Shown: positions 31,467 through 41,636, counted from the first letter of the stretch. The stretch: DNA of 43,488 nucleotides from Symbiodinium natans (GCA_905221605.1 CAJNDS010002069.1:472541-516028); one strand, 5' to 3'. A program made the numbers and translations. The notes: generated by a model from the sequence alone, not told the origin.

Positions 31467-31683
31467 ATAGAGTTTTGCACGAGGGCCTTTTTCGTGGGTC
31501 CTAAGGTTCACCGAAACCACATCGCTGATTGTGGAGGCTTAGCTGATTTGATCATGCCGGACAAGGCAAGGAGCACGTGTGCCCGGTAGGTCCGGCTATC
31601 CTGGCCGCCATGGACTGCCGGGCGGTGTTGCAGGAGCACTTGCCAGTCAAGACGAGCTCTTTTGATGAAGATCGCTTGCTGAC
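31467..31683. other. gap with a short exon-like frame
   Basis: GCCGCCATGG context ATG at 31610 opens 25 codons (MDCRAVLQEHLPVKTSSFDE..) to TGA 31685-31687, overlapping the next start. It may be a first exon of the following gene, though no in-phase intron was found. Confidence 0.3.
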
Positions 31684-32412
31684 ATGACGCTGCCTGCTCG
31701 AGAGGAGAACGACATCCGGGAGTGCCTCTCTGGCGTGCGCATCATCGGGAAGCAGTCGGCGTGCTCCTCACATTGTGAGTATCCAGATCCCACAGAGGGC
31801 TCCACTGCTGCCCACTGTACCTCGATCCTGCAGGAAATCCAGATGCGCACCGGAAATCGCCTCCTACACAACGGCCTCTGCGATGAGCACCAGGTCGAGG
31901 TGAGCCTTAGCAATCCCCTTGCTGTGCGTCGCTTGCGTTTTTTGCTTTGCGTTTCTCTTGTGTGCCTTTTGTGTGTTGTGGCCTAACTTGGCCACCTCGG
32001 CCCTTGAGTCAGGCGCCGCCGGGCGTAGGGCCAGCATGATTCTGATTAAGCTTCAAGTTGGTTCAAGCTTTTCTTCCCCGAAAAAAGGCTGTTGGTATGG
32101 CCAGTGTAAGCCAGGTCATTCCCAGCGGAGCAACGTCCACAGCCTGCAGCCAAGTAATTTTGCCCCTTACACTTCCAGGTGGCCATGTCCGTTCTTTCGT
32201 CGATTCTGGGAAGCCTTGGGGGGTCGTTTTCAGGTTCGCAGCTGTCGGCCCTTCTCGTTTCTGCCGTGGTCTTGGTTGCGCTCGAGCTTCGCCGTTCGCT
32301 GTCATGGGCTGAGACGAGGCCAAAGGACACGCAGGAGCTGCTGAAGCGCATGCGAACCTGTCGAGAGCATGCAGAGCTTGCGACTCTGCCCAGATATGGT
32401 GTTGGGTTCTGA
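31684..32412 (+). CDS. unrecognised protein with C-terminal membrane segment, at least two exons
   Basis: Exon 1 from ATG 31684 reads MTLPAREENDIRECLSGVRI.. and ..TSILQEIQMRTGNRLLHNGL.., ending CGAG|GTGAGCC at 31899. Exon 2 starts after a pyrimidine-rich CACTTCCAG at 32178 and reads MAMSVLSS-type start, then a membrane helix (QLSALLVSAVVLVALELRRS), a charged tail (..DTQELLKRMRTCREHAEL..) and TGA 32410-32412. Both ends are phase 0, so removal of 31900-32178 (279 bases, GT-AG) gives about 150 residues. Exon 2 could alternatively be its own start. The upstream limit may be an acceptor instead of the ATG. No family recognised. Confidence 0.45.
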
Positions 32413-33586
32413 CAAGCATCATGACATCATGTCAAGACTTGATATTCTTGATGGCAACTACTCGTCACATTCTGGTTCTCAATTGCTGGTACTTCACAGC
32501 GTTCTCCGTGGCTCTACCGGGACTCTACCGAGGCGATTCTCATGCGATCCGCACGTCGAAGAGGCCTGCTGGCACAGGCGAGGTTTCTGGGATGTTTGTG
32601 TGGCGCCTTTCTTGGCTGTTGCCTGGCCCGGCATCCGAGGGGCGGTTCGCATCCGCAGCTGCAGGCGTACCACGCCAACCGCCGTCTGACCAAGCTTCGC
32701 AAGGTGTGGGCCTTGTGATGGTAGAGGTACCTTTGCAGTCGGCCTCTTGCTCTTGATGCGCATGGCATCAGGCGGCGCATAAGGCACCTGCTCCAAGGGC
32801 TCCGCCTGCAAAGAGGGAGATTGTGGTGGTCGGCAAGGCACTGGGACGTTGCAACACTCCGATCTGCCTCTTCAAGCAAAAACCCAGCACGTTCAGGCAG
32901 GCAAAGGCACTGACAGCCCCAAGCCTAAACCCCAACCTTCCCCTATGCCCTGAACCCTAAGCTGCCCTAAACCCTAAATACCCCTAAGCCACCCTAAACC
33001 CGAAAAAATACCCCTAAACCCTAAACGGCCCTAAGCCCAAAACTTCCTTCAGCAGGCCTGGGACGGTCCCGGCTTGGGGTTCGGAGAGCAGTGCATCTCC
33101 GTGTTGCCGGGGGAGCTCTGTGAGGCTCCGCTTGTGCATGGTCTGCATGGTCGATTCTCCGCATATCCCTGAGCCCAAAACCCTTTGAACCACAAACCTT
33201 GAACATAAAATCGTATGACGCGCCCAAACAAGTGTTTGCTCTGCAAAGCGCCAGACTGCGAGGTCCTTCGCCGTGATGCAAGCGGATGGATTCTGCTGTC
33301 GACGTGCATACCTCAGGTGCCTTCAGCTCTCTGGATCGTCCACAAGTAACCAGTGTATTCGGTTTGCACAGGCAGATAAATTTCCAGTTGAAAGACTGTT
33401 TGGAGTCAGAAGATTTCAGCAACACTCACTGTCACCAGCAAGGTCACGACATTCTCGTGGCTGGTGGCCCCTGCTACTTAGTTGACCTTCTGCTTTGCCT
33501 TGTAATACTTGCAGTGTCACAAGCCCTGCTGCAAGTGTTTCATTCGGCTTCCGCCAGGTGCAGCCCGCATGTCTTGGGCTGATCAG
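32413..33586. other. no firm gene; eroded telomere-like repeats
   Basis: At about 32925-33040 the CCCTAAA word recurs with many changes (CCCTAAGC, TACCCCTAAGCC). + frames at 32421-32756 and 33286-33582 are open, the latter with ..HDILVAGGPCYLVDLLLCLV.., but were not placed in a gene. Confidence 0.35.
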
Positions 33587-33839
33587 TTGGTGGCGCTCCT
33601 GAATTCCCACGCCTGACCTCCTTGGATGACGCAGCTCCGGAGACCTGTGGCGACTTGAAGACCCGAAGGCTTGAAGAACCAGGTGACAGTCACCGGACTG
33701 GGCACTGGAGGACTCCAGGAAGCCGATGGGTCTGCGGTGGAGCGAGGCGAGCACTTCTCTTGAAAGCCATGGACTTGTCGCCGCACGGTGCCGGTTCGCA
33801 ACACATGCCGGACGAGATCAGCAATCAACCTGGGCAGAG
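33587..33839 (+). CDS. exons of an unrecognised gene
   Basis: A first piece (33587-33682) starts after GGCTGATCAG, reads 'GGAPEFPRLTSLDDAAPETC' and 'GDLKTRRLEEP', and ends CCAG|GTGACAGT. A second piece ends ..'AMDLSPHGAGSQHMPDEISN'.. at CAGAG|GTAAAGG (33839/33840), a good GT donor. The same frame is open between them, so either an intron lies within or it is one exon of about 250 bases. The composition is acidic and clearly better than in the other frames. Family unknown. Confidence 0.4.
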
Positions 33840-35535
33840 GTAAAGGCCACTTTGCTTCTCCCGTTCGTGATCCACTACACGTGTGTAGATAGCGGGTCAG
33901 CATGTGCAGTGCTTCGCAGCAGAAGAGCGAGGCCAAGTCTTCCAGCTTATTGTAGGGCATACAGCTGTTTCGGGCAAAATCAAGCCTGGTCCTGGCAGCT
34001 CTTCGAAAAGCCTGCGCCGACACTCCCAGAGCCAAAGATCTTCCAGAAGACACGACACTTGAGAAAACTCGTTCCCCCCCCCAAAGGCCGGGAGACCCGA
34101 GTCTTGGCTCAGAACTTTGCAACACATTGCAACACGTAAATTATTCGGTGCACATCGAGTGGGCATGTGGATCTCCCAGCCGACGTGGCCCGTGGCAGTA
34201 AGGAAGAACCCCTTCGTGCTTGTAGAAGGCGGTTTGCATGCTGCCTCTGTAGTCACTATGGCACCGGATGGCACCGATGAGACTCAACCAAAGAGTGCCA
34301 GGCCCAGCGTGATTCATGGAGTTTCTTGGTGCCAGAGCGCAGAACCTGGCTGAGGTTGTACTTGCGTCGGCATTCGAAGTTGTGCCCTTTGCCAAGATCC
34401 GGCTTTCAGGAAGGTGCCCGGAGGGTTTCGTCAGTGAGCCTGGATAAACTTGAGCGATGCTTTGGTCATCCGGTCAGCCATGTCAGGCGCATGGCCTGCA
34501 CCCTGTCCGGGCTGAGTCACCCCGCCTGTTTACGTGGATGTTAACCCGGGTACAGTGTGCTTGACATTTCCTGAGGGCAGGAGTCAAGAGGATTTGCGGC
34601 AGGCTGCCAGCATGCAGGGCGATTTTCGATCTGGAGGAAGCAACCTGCAAAGGCATGGCCCAGCTAAAGGTATCATGATGCCGGATGCGGGATTGTTCTG
34701 CATTGGGGTGCCCTGGTTGTTACGTTCGTTTAGAGCAGCAGAACTCATTTGGTTCCACAGCAGGGGCCCTAAGTTTGAACAATCCCTCATGCGACTTGCA
34801 ACGTTTGATTGCCAGACCGCCGGATGGCAAGCCTGTGTGCAGGCTTGTTTTCATATCTTTTAACTGACCCTGTGCCCATGATCTTGCTTGCTCGCTTACT
34901 GCCTGTCGCAGGAGAAAGCTACAGACATGTGCACAAGACAAGTTCAGAAAGGGAAATGCCGAACCAACATAGGATGTGACGTCTGTGGTGCCATCATGCG
35001 TGTTCACTGTACAGTGCAGTCGAGCCCAAGAGCAACATAGTGTGTCGATGCATCCAACAAGCAAGCGCCAAGCAGCACACAAAACAGTCCTTAGCCAGCC
35101 TACCAAGCAGTATCACACAGTTCTTCAGAGTAGAAGAGCACAGGGTTGCGACCACATTGCAAGCCATGTCGCCGGAGTCTAGGGGGCAAACCGGGCGGAC
35201 CAGAGCTTGCAGAACCTGATAGTTTTGTCGTTATGACGCCTCGTCCATACTCAGGTCAATTTTCTTCGATAACCACCTTCCCCTCAGCGACGCCTCGCGC
35301 GATGCTGAGCAAGAGGACACAGGCGTCCCGTGCATTTGTATGCAGTACCAGCGGCCTACCCACCACCCAGCATCGCAGAAGTGCTGGCAGTACGATATCG
35401 ACACGTTTCCACGAAGCTTGGGAGTCCCACAGAGCATAAAATTAATAATTGTAGTACCAGTCATCATAACAACAATAATGATAATAATCATGGTGATCTG
35501 AGGTCTGTTCGCTGCATCGCTTGGAGTTGGGGCGA
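33840..35535. other. coding-like frames, no complete gene
   Basis: A + frame at 34165-34353 (MWISQPTWPVAVRKNPFVLV..) and one at 34534-34863 (..TVCLTFPEGRSQEDLRQAAS.. then ..KGIMMPDAGLFCIGVPWLLR..) have protein-like composition. The FPEG string resembles one acyltransferase motif, but nothing else fits. An AAT/ATA-rich stretch lies at about 35438-35492. No exon chain was found. Confidence 0.3.
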
Positions 35536-35674
35536 GGACCCAAAGAGCCTGCGGATGTTGAGTTTCGCTGGACCTGCAATGACCTGCTCTTTCAGATTGC
35601 GGGAGCTGGGTTGCAGGACTCGCCGCTGCTGGCAGTCGCTGAAGGCAGCAATCTCCGAATATTTCGTGAAGAAG
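35536..35674 (+). CDS. WD40-like exon
   Basis: The + frame reads ..KEPADVEFRWTCNDLLFQ.. and then 'DSPLLAVAEGSNLRIFREEG', which has the strand pattern of a WD40 blade (hydrophobic LLAVA, small turn, LRIF). It can end at GAAG|GCCGGG (35674/35675, GC donor). The segment is also similar to the first blade of IFT140, whose later blades start at 39010 below, but a different gene with its own stop codon lies between (37550-38474). So it is either a separate WD40 gene or a distant IFT140 exon. The start of the exon is not fixed. Confidence 0.4.
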
Positions 35675-35719
35675 GCCGGGGATGCAGGTCTGATCGTGTA
35701 CATAACATTTGACATTGAT

Positions 35720-35864
35720 TTAGGTCTAGGTCTAGGCATAGGTATAGCACATATTTAGATATAGCCTATATGTCTACATATACATATGTATATATATATA
35801 TCTATATCTATATCTATCTATCTATCTATCTATATATATATATATACGTGTATATATATATATG

Positions 35865-35895
<31 letters not shown>

Positions 35896-35937
35896 CTATA
35901 TATATATATATATATATGTGTGTATATATATATATGA
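35720..35937. repeat. TA / CTAT microsatellite
   Basis: Starts as TAGGTC/TAGGCATAGG variants, then (CTAT)n at about 35800-35832 and long TA runs to 35935. Confidence 0.95.
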
Positions 35938-37549
35938 GTCCATACATCCGATACGTTTGAAAAGCTGAAGATGCCACTCTGCTCTATAGAGGCCTTCTGC
36001 GACAGCCCGCACCCCTCCCCGCCGCTTGTTCGGGCTCAAGAGCGGTTCTTCCGAGTATTCCGAGCATAAGCAGACCTGGCACGGAAGCCCACCCCAAAAA
36101 CATGAAACAAAACACAAGACCACGGGCCAAAACCTCCAAGCAAAGGGCCTCCCTCTCACCTCCCACGAACCGCTCACAAACTTGAAGGAAGGCCTGTGCT
36201 TTAGTGTGTGTCAGCAAGCCGGCCGTCCCCAAGATGGCTGCCTGCACCCATGCTCCGTGCAGCACTCAGGGGTGACAATTCTTTTTCGTTTGGAGGGTTT
36301 GGAGGGTTTGACGGGGTCCCAGGGTTTTGGACTCGGGCTTGGTTTTTTGGGGCCCTTAGAGTTCAGAATCGTGTGTTCACGTGCCTGCAGGCAATGAAGC
36401 TGGCAAGAGCACATGCCAACATGAGTTGAATGCACAACGCGGCAAGGCAGACTTGGTGTTAGGCAGACGTGAGGATGGCTCTGACAGTGACAACAGTGAC
36501 GACAGTGACAACAGTGACGGCCATGACGGACGGATATAGCGGCGGCGACGGCGAAGAGCATTCGCGTGCGGTAGTGGCAGAATGTGACATCGTTGGGGGT
36601 CGTCAAGAAATGTCAAGAACCCACCACGTACCAAGAGAATAATAGTGCTTTTGCGAGAACGCATTGGGGATTCTCCCTGAGCAGCTTCGTCGGGTATTGC
36701 TGACTCTGCGGCGAGAGGCTGAAGAACTAATGCTGCTGGTTTGACCCTAGAAGGCCCTAAACCCCCAAACCCCAGAACCTCAGAACCCCAGAACCCCAAA
36801 ATACCTCTAAACCCCTAAACCCCTACTACACCCTTCTGCTTTGGCTTTCAGGCAAGGGAGATCTCCGAAGACACGCTTTGCCCTGGCTGTGCTGATGATC
36901 GTTTGCTGGCACGTGGGCTGGTTCTGCGCTCAGCGTGACATCGGCTCTTTGCTTCCTCAATTGGAGTTTCCGACAACAGGGGACCCTCAAGAAGGCCCCA
37001 TAATCGTAGGATCCCCTCATGATAAGGACCCCAAAAGGGCACCCCCTAATATCTTTAACTCCCATATGTGTTTAGAGAATTTAGGTCGATTTTGGGGGTT
37101 TGGCTGCTTTTGGATCTTATATCCAGATTTCGGAATCGCTTTAGGGGTGTCATGCGTCAGACTGTGCAAGTTGCAAGGCCTTCGGTGAGCGCTTTCCTCC
37201 CCGGGATTCAGGCAGGATGACTGGCTTCAATTTTCGTCCGGTAGAGGAACACGGTTCCTGGAGCTCCGCAGGGAAGACGAGCAGCGATGCAAGCTGCACT
37301 GATTGGCCTGGCACCACAAGTCGCCAAAGCCGAGGCCATGCTCCCTTCCAGACAGCTCTCAGGTTGCGTGCGCTCGTGAGCTCAGGCGGAAGGGGTTCCC
37401 GCAAAGAAGGGCGGCAGGGCATCCAAGCTGGGGGCCTGAGAGTTCTCGGCGATGTCTGCCGATTGTGTGCGAGGGTCTGCATGAGTCTACACAGTTTTGA
37501 CACGCAGGTTACAACATGTAAGTGTCAGTTTGTGTGTGTGTCTTGACAG
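35938..37549. other. no complete gene; eroded telomere-like patch
   Basis: A GACAGTGACAACAGT tandem patch lies at about 36478-36520 and an eroded AACCCCAGAACCCC-type array at about 36755-36830. A likely exon at about 37242-37351 reads ..AAMQAALIGLAPQVAKAEAM.. and ends CTCTCAG|GTTGCG; it may be an upstream exon of the next gene, but the phase does not match directly. Confidence 0.35.
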
Positions 37550-38474
37550 AGCCGGGCCGAGGTGGTACGGGATCTACGAGGACCCAAAGCACGGCGCATG
37601 CGAGCGTTCCGTCGTCATCGCCTTCGACGGCACCAAGGGCTTTCAGACTTAACTCAGACAAAAACTTGGGGAACACAGGGCTTCATGAGTTCATGGCCGC
37701 GCATAGCCTTAGCTCTTCTAGCCTGCTGAGGAAAGATTGATGGCTTCGACAAGTCCGGGGCCGGAGATGAGGGCAAGTTCGACTGCCGAAAGCGGAGGGA
37801 CGTACAATACTACGTGGCGTGTCTGACACAGGGAGAAGTTGCATGATGCGGCACATGCATGTTTATGTCTGCGCTCCGACAGAGCCGGCTGGAAGTTTTT
37901 GGCTTTGGAGTTAGAGGTTGCCTTCTCACTCTCTCTCTCTCTGTCACTCGCTTTTTCGCTCTCTTTCTCGCTCTCTCTCTCTCTCTCTCTCTCTCGCGCT
38001 CTCTATCTCTTTCTCGCTTGCTCGCTCGCTCTCTATCTCTCTCCCTCGCTCTCTCTCGCTCTCTCTCTCTCTCTTTTTCGCTCTCTTTCTCGCTCTCTCT
38101 CTCTCTCTTCTCTCTCTGCATCGTTCAAACTCAGAGATTGGCGCAATTTCTTCGCTCTGCTTCGCTCTGCTTCGCTCTGCTTCGCTCTGCTTCGCTCTGC
38201 TTCGCTCTGCTTCGCTCTGCTTCGCTCTGCTTCGCTCTGCTTCGCTCTGCTTCGCTCTGCTTCGCTCTGCTTCTCTCATTCTGTTGAGGACTGGACGCTG
38301 AAGGTGAGCCTGGCCAACAAGGATGCCGACGAGATCGTTGTTCAAGAAGCCGGCAGGGATGTCGTGGACCGGAAGCTCATCAGCCAACCACGGGAGGTCG
38401 TTGGCAAGTGGGATGGCGATGGGATCGTCTGGCCCGATGGAACCAAGTGGGTCCAGAAGAAATGGGAGCGATGA
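37550..38474 (+). CDS. unrecognised gene, three 3' exons
   Basis: Exon 1 (37550-37629) follows TGTCTTGACAG, reads 'PRWYGIYEDPKHGACERSVV' and ends GACG|GCACC. Exon 2 (37731-37831) follows GCCTGCTGAG, reads 'IDGFDKSGAGDEGKFDCRKR' and then 'RDVQYYVACLTQ'. Intron 37630-37730 is GC-AG and in phase, giving ..AFDG-KIDGFDK... Exon 3 (38289-38474) follows ATTCTGTTGAG, reads 'DWTLKVSLANKDADEIVVQE' and '..WDGDGIVWPDGTKWVQKK', and ends TGA. Exons 2 and 3 join in phase only if the second intron opens GG (CAG|GGAGAAG), or is read one base later as GA..GG; both are non-canonical. That intron is almost all CT-rich and 10-base repeats. The acidic WDGDG..WPDGT ending suggests a repeated small fold, but I do not recognise a family. 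More exons lie upstream. Confidence 0.5.
37925..38125. repeat. CT-rich microsatellite inside an intron
   Basis: CTCT/TCGC pyrimidine-rich simple sequence on the coding strand, inside the intron between exons 2 and 3 of the 37550-38474 gene. Confidence 0.9.
38151..38270. repeat. 12 perfect copies of the 10-mer TTCGCTCTGC
   Basis: Twelve identical tandem units with no variation, placed 18 bases upstream of the exon 3 acceptor (ATTCTGTTGAG). The array holds no AG, so it acts as, or has replaced, a polypyrimidine tract. Perfect identity implies recent amplification. Confidence 0.97.
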
Positions 38475-39009
38475 GATGGAGCCTCCCAGCCAAGGCACCT
38501 TTTCGCTGAGCCGCATTTGTGCTCCTGACAGTTTTCGCGGCCTTTCCGACCACCGCACTAAAGCACCTGAGAAGGGGAGCCCGTAGAGATAGAGAGCTTA
38601 CCGACGAAAAAGCAGTTCCTGCTTGCAGCTGAGAATCGCCCAGGGTTGCCTAGGCGCGAGCAAGCGCTGATGAAGGCTGTGTAAAGCACGGTGCCAGGCG
38701 AAGAGCTTCAAGACTTTTGCCAAACAAGACCAGTGCAGCACCGAACCTCAGAGGATGTCAGAGGATCAGAGCGGATGTTGTGCAGACTGGCCTTTGTCTT
38801 CAACATCCACCGATATCCAAGCCCATCATTTAATTATTATATTCATGGCTGTGAGTCGGCATCTGGCCTTTTTTTGCCTCTTCCAAAAGAGTTCAAAGGT
38901 GTACAGCCCTTGCCTGGCACCCTCATTCCAAGGCGGAAGCCGCTTGAGTTCTACGGTGCCTTTTGAGGCTGCCTTGAGGCTGCCTAGAGGTTGCTGTCAG
39001 CTTCGGCAG
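38475..39009. other. gap before the IFT140-like gene
   Basis: About 535 bases. Overlapping + frames exist (38691-39306), but nothing recognisable precedes the first WD40 exon. The N-terminal WD40 blade of IFT140 is not visible here. Confidence 0.35.
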
Positions 39010-40558
39010 GTGCTTGCTGCAGGCTGGGAGGATGGCCGGGACCTCGGGGTGCAGCAAAGGCGGCTAACAAAAAGTTTCTTCCGCATGCGCGCCTTCGCGT
39101 GGCGCGGCCCTCTGCTGCCGGATGTTGCTGGTGCCTGCGAGTGCCTGCGAGGCGCGGTGACATTTAGCGGCCCTGCCTGCAGCAGCGCACGAGATGATCG
39201 GGAGGTGTCTCGGAATTCAAAGGATGCCTCTGAAATCTCTGCTACACCTTGCGGGAATGGTCAACCTCGACCTCGCAGACTTGCGGAGGCCCGTGCCTCT
39301 TCTTAGCTCGGCTTTGCCCAGGTCCACAGAGACTCAAGGATCATGAGCATCGTTTTCAATCCGCACGGGAGCAGATGCGCAAGGGCCTTGATCTTGACAG
39401 CTTGCGGCCAGGCGTTGGTGACTCTCTGATTGCTTCAGGTGACCACTGACAACAATGGCGTTGTCGGAGTCTGGAAGACCGACATGCGAGGTTTGTGCAA
39501 TCAGATGTGCCACTACAGGAGCCTCGGTCGATCTTCTGCAGTTGCAGTTGCAGGGAGGGCCATCATGGAGGTTAGCTGACAGGGAGTGAAGACGAGCACT
39601 TCTCGGAAGGAAGACCGGCGCGCATGATAAAGTGATCTTCCGAACCATGACGCCATCAGGCGTGGTGTGTTTGAGTACAGACTGTCCATGGGCCCGACAT
39701 GCTGCTTGTGTGGATGGATCAGGCGAGCCGAACCTGGACAACCCGCCCTTCTTCTTCGGCGGAGAACAAGGCTGCAATGTTGCAAAATGTTCCGAACCCT
39801 AAAGCCCTAAACCCTATCAGCCTTAAACCCTAAAACCCTAAACCCTAGAAAGCCTTAAACCCTAAAACCCATCTTGGACAACCAAGAGGCATCATCTATC
39901 TGGCCGATGACTTCGGTCTCTGCTCCGAACGCTACAAGATCGGTTCCCCGCTGCTGTTGTTGGAGTACTATCGCGAGAAGGCTGGGCCAACTTGTGAGCT
40001 GTGCCTCCGCTTTGGAGGCTGTAGGGTTTAGGGTTTTATATTCTGGGTTTATGTGGGTCCATATGGGTTTATCTGGGTTTATTGGGTTTATATGGGTTTA
40101 TAGAGGGTTCATTATAGGGTTTATGGGGTTTAGGGTTAGGGTAAGCCAATGCCCTCCCAAGGATGTGGTTGTCCTGGTCACGACAAGTGTGATCCTGGTC
40201 CAGTTCTCGCTGTCTGCCGATGGCAAGGCTGCTTGGCGAAGAAGCCTCGGCCTTCAACGAAACCCCCCCACCCCCCCATACGTTGAACCCCCCGAAAACT
40301 GCTGAGAGCCCAAAGCTCCACGAGTTCTTGGGTCTAGGGCGGGCTCCAAACCCCACAAACCCCCAAAAACCCTCTACCCTAAACCCTAAACCCTAAACCC
40401 TAAACCCTAAACCCTAAACCCTAAACCCTAAACCCTAAACCCTAAACCCTAAACCCCAAACCCTAAACCCTAAACCCCCCAACCCCCCCCCCCGTCGGGA
40501 GGTCTCCAACGAGTCCAAGCTGAAGCTCTCGTGCGGGCCGAGCCCGGAGAAACTCCAG
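39010..40558 (+). CDS. IFT140-like: IFT140-like WD40 region (intraflagellar transport), seven exons
   Basis: Exons join in phase: 39010-39059 (VLAAGWEDGRDLGVQQR), 39339-39384 (IMSIVFNPHGSRCAR), 39439-39490 (VTTDNNGVVGVWKTDMR), 39597-39770 (..DKVIFRTMTPSG.. to ..NPPFFFGGEQ), 39889-39980 (GIIYLADDFGLCSERYKIGS.. to ..LLEYYREK), 40162-40227 (DVVVLVTTSVILVQFSLSAD) and 40502-40558 (VSNESKLKLSCGPSPEKLQ). The run matches, in order and spacing, the N-terminal WD40 propellers of IFT140, a core subunit of IFT-A that carries cargo back along cilia; dinoflagellates have flagella. Donors at 39060, 39385, 39771, 39981 and 40228 are GC; 39491 is GT. Three introns carry telomere-like repeats. What follows (41252-41584) does not resemble the rest of IFT140, so the gene may be truncated, chimeric or continue in a way I cannot see. 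The first blade is missing or lies upstream. Confidence 0.7.
39796..39870. repeat. telomere-like repeat in an intron (C-rich on +)
   Basis: CCCTAAA variants within the 39771-39888 intron of the IFT140-like gene. Confidence 0.85.
40022..40140. repeat. telomere-like repeat in an intron (G-rich on +)
   Basis: TTTAGGG and TGGGTTTA variants filling most of intron 39981-40161. Confidence 0.85.
40375..40478. repeat. telomere-like repeat in an intron (C-rich on +)
   Basis: About 14 CCCTAAA units near the end of intron 40228-40501, followed by C runs and the acceptor CGTCGGGAG. Confidence 0.95.
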
Positions 40559-40605
40559 GGATGCTGGGCCCGGAGCCTGAGGGATGCTGCACATCAGGAA
40601 CATCT

Positions 40606-40690
40606 GGGTTTAGGGTTTAGGGTTTAGGGTTTAGGGTTTAGGGTTTAGGGTTTAGGGGTTTAGGGTTTAGGGTTCAGGGTTTGGGGTTCT
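40606..40690. repeat. telomere-like repeat (G-rich on +)
   Basis: About 11 TTTAGGG units downstream of the last IFT140-like exon. Confidence 0.95.
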
Positions 40691-40788
40691 GCATACATCT
40701 GCAAAAGCCCAAAAGAACGAGCCAACTCCCCGACTCGCGTTGGGAGAGCCTTCTTGGTATCCTTTGCCTTCCTCTGGGCTTTCCAAGA

Positions 40789-40876
40789 AACCCCAAACCC
40801 CAAACCCCAAACCCCAAACCCTAAACCCTAAACCCTAAACCCTAAACCCTAAACCCTAAACCCCAAACCCTAAACT
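40789..40876. repeat. telomere-like repeat (C-rich on +)
   Basis: Four CCCCAAA units pass into CCCTAAA units. Confidence 0.95.
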
Positions 40877-40984
40877 GGGCCCCGCAAGTTTTGCATCCTT
40901 TGCCCAGTCGCTGTTTGGGCCCAAGAGTTGCCCAAGCCTCGCGGCGATTCGTGGCCTGCGAGAGGGTTCCGAGGCCGGGCTCGT

Positions 40985-41050
40985 GGTTTAGGGTTTAGGG
41001 TTTAGGGTTTAGGATTTAGGGTTTAGGGTTTAGGGTTTAGGGTTTAGGGT
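40985..41050. repeat. telomere-like repeat (G-rich on +)
   Basis: About nine TTTAGGG units with one GATTTAGG variant. Confidence 0.95.
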
Positions 41051-41251
41051 CGATTTGGGTGTGTTGAAGGGCTTGTGGGGGTTTATCGGCTTTTGACCGT
41101 GTGGTTGTCTGATGTCGTCTGTGTACGTGCGAGTCACGGTGAGTGTGGGTCGCAGTGAGTGGGAGCTGCTGTGGGTGCGAATGCGAGTGTGAGCGTGAGT
41201 ACGCAAATGTCCTTCTCTCCCTCTCTCTCTCTCTCTGTGTCTGTGTGTGAG

Positions 41252-41584
41252 GCCCAGCTGAAGCCCAGCAGGCATAGCTGGTCCAGCTTCCGAGCACCGC
41301 GTGTGCCCGGATGCATGACAGAGGATGCGCCAAGCAAGGCAGCTGATGATGCCGCCGTGACGGTCGTGACAGACGATGACCTACAACTTGCGGTGCCTGC
41401 ATATCCAGATCATGCGCACGACTGGGAAGAAACGATTTCTGAAGGGGATGAGGTTGGGAAGGCCAGGCGTGTTGACTAGCATTCCTTGTAGATTGTTGAA
41501 CACTCAGTGGCAGTGGCAGTGGTGCGCATGAAGGAGTCAAGCATCGTGGCCGAGTGCCTTGGCTGCGGCGGCTCTCTGTTTTGA
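41252..41584 (+). CDS. terminal exons, possibly the 3' end of the IFT140-like gene or a separate gene
   Basis: Exon 41252-41452 follows a CT-rich tract and GTGTGTGAG. It reads AQLKPSRHSWSSFRAPRVPG.., ..DDAAVTVVTDDDLQLAVPAY.. and ..HDWEETISEGDE, ending GATGAG|GTTGGG. Exon 41492-41584 follows CCTTGTAG, reads 'IVEHSVAVAVVRMKESSIVA'.. and ends TGA 41582-41584. The frame holds across a 39-base gap, shorter than any other intron inferred here. The first exon is also in phase with the last IFT140-like exon at 40558, but that donor would be GG. Acidic and low-similarity; no family recognised. Confidence 0.4.
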
Positions 41585-41606
41585 AGTAGAGCTTGTTGAA
41601 CACTCA
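41493..41606. repeat. 14-base direct repeat exactly 100 bases apart
   Basis: TTGTTGAACACTCA at 41493-41506 and again at 41593-41606, spanning the last exon of the 41252-41584 model and its stop codon. Confidence 0.8.
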
Positions 41607-41636
41607 AAAGTAATCTCGTGCAGCACATCTCTCTTG

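Noticed and set aside
34534-34863. 'TFPEGRSQ' as an acyltransferase motif
   Set aside because: Other motifs of that family (HX4D and hydrophobic context) are absent nearby.
37839-38474. 211-codon + frame through the CT and 10-base repeats into exon 3
   Set aside because: The repeat part encodes only low-complexity Ser/Leu/Cys. A splice from an upstream coding exon to the same acceptor is more plausible.
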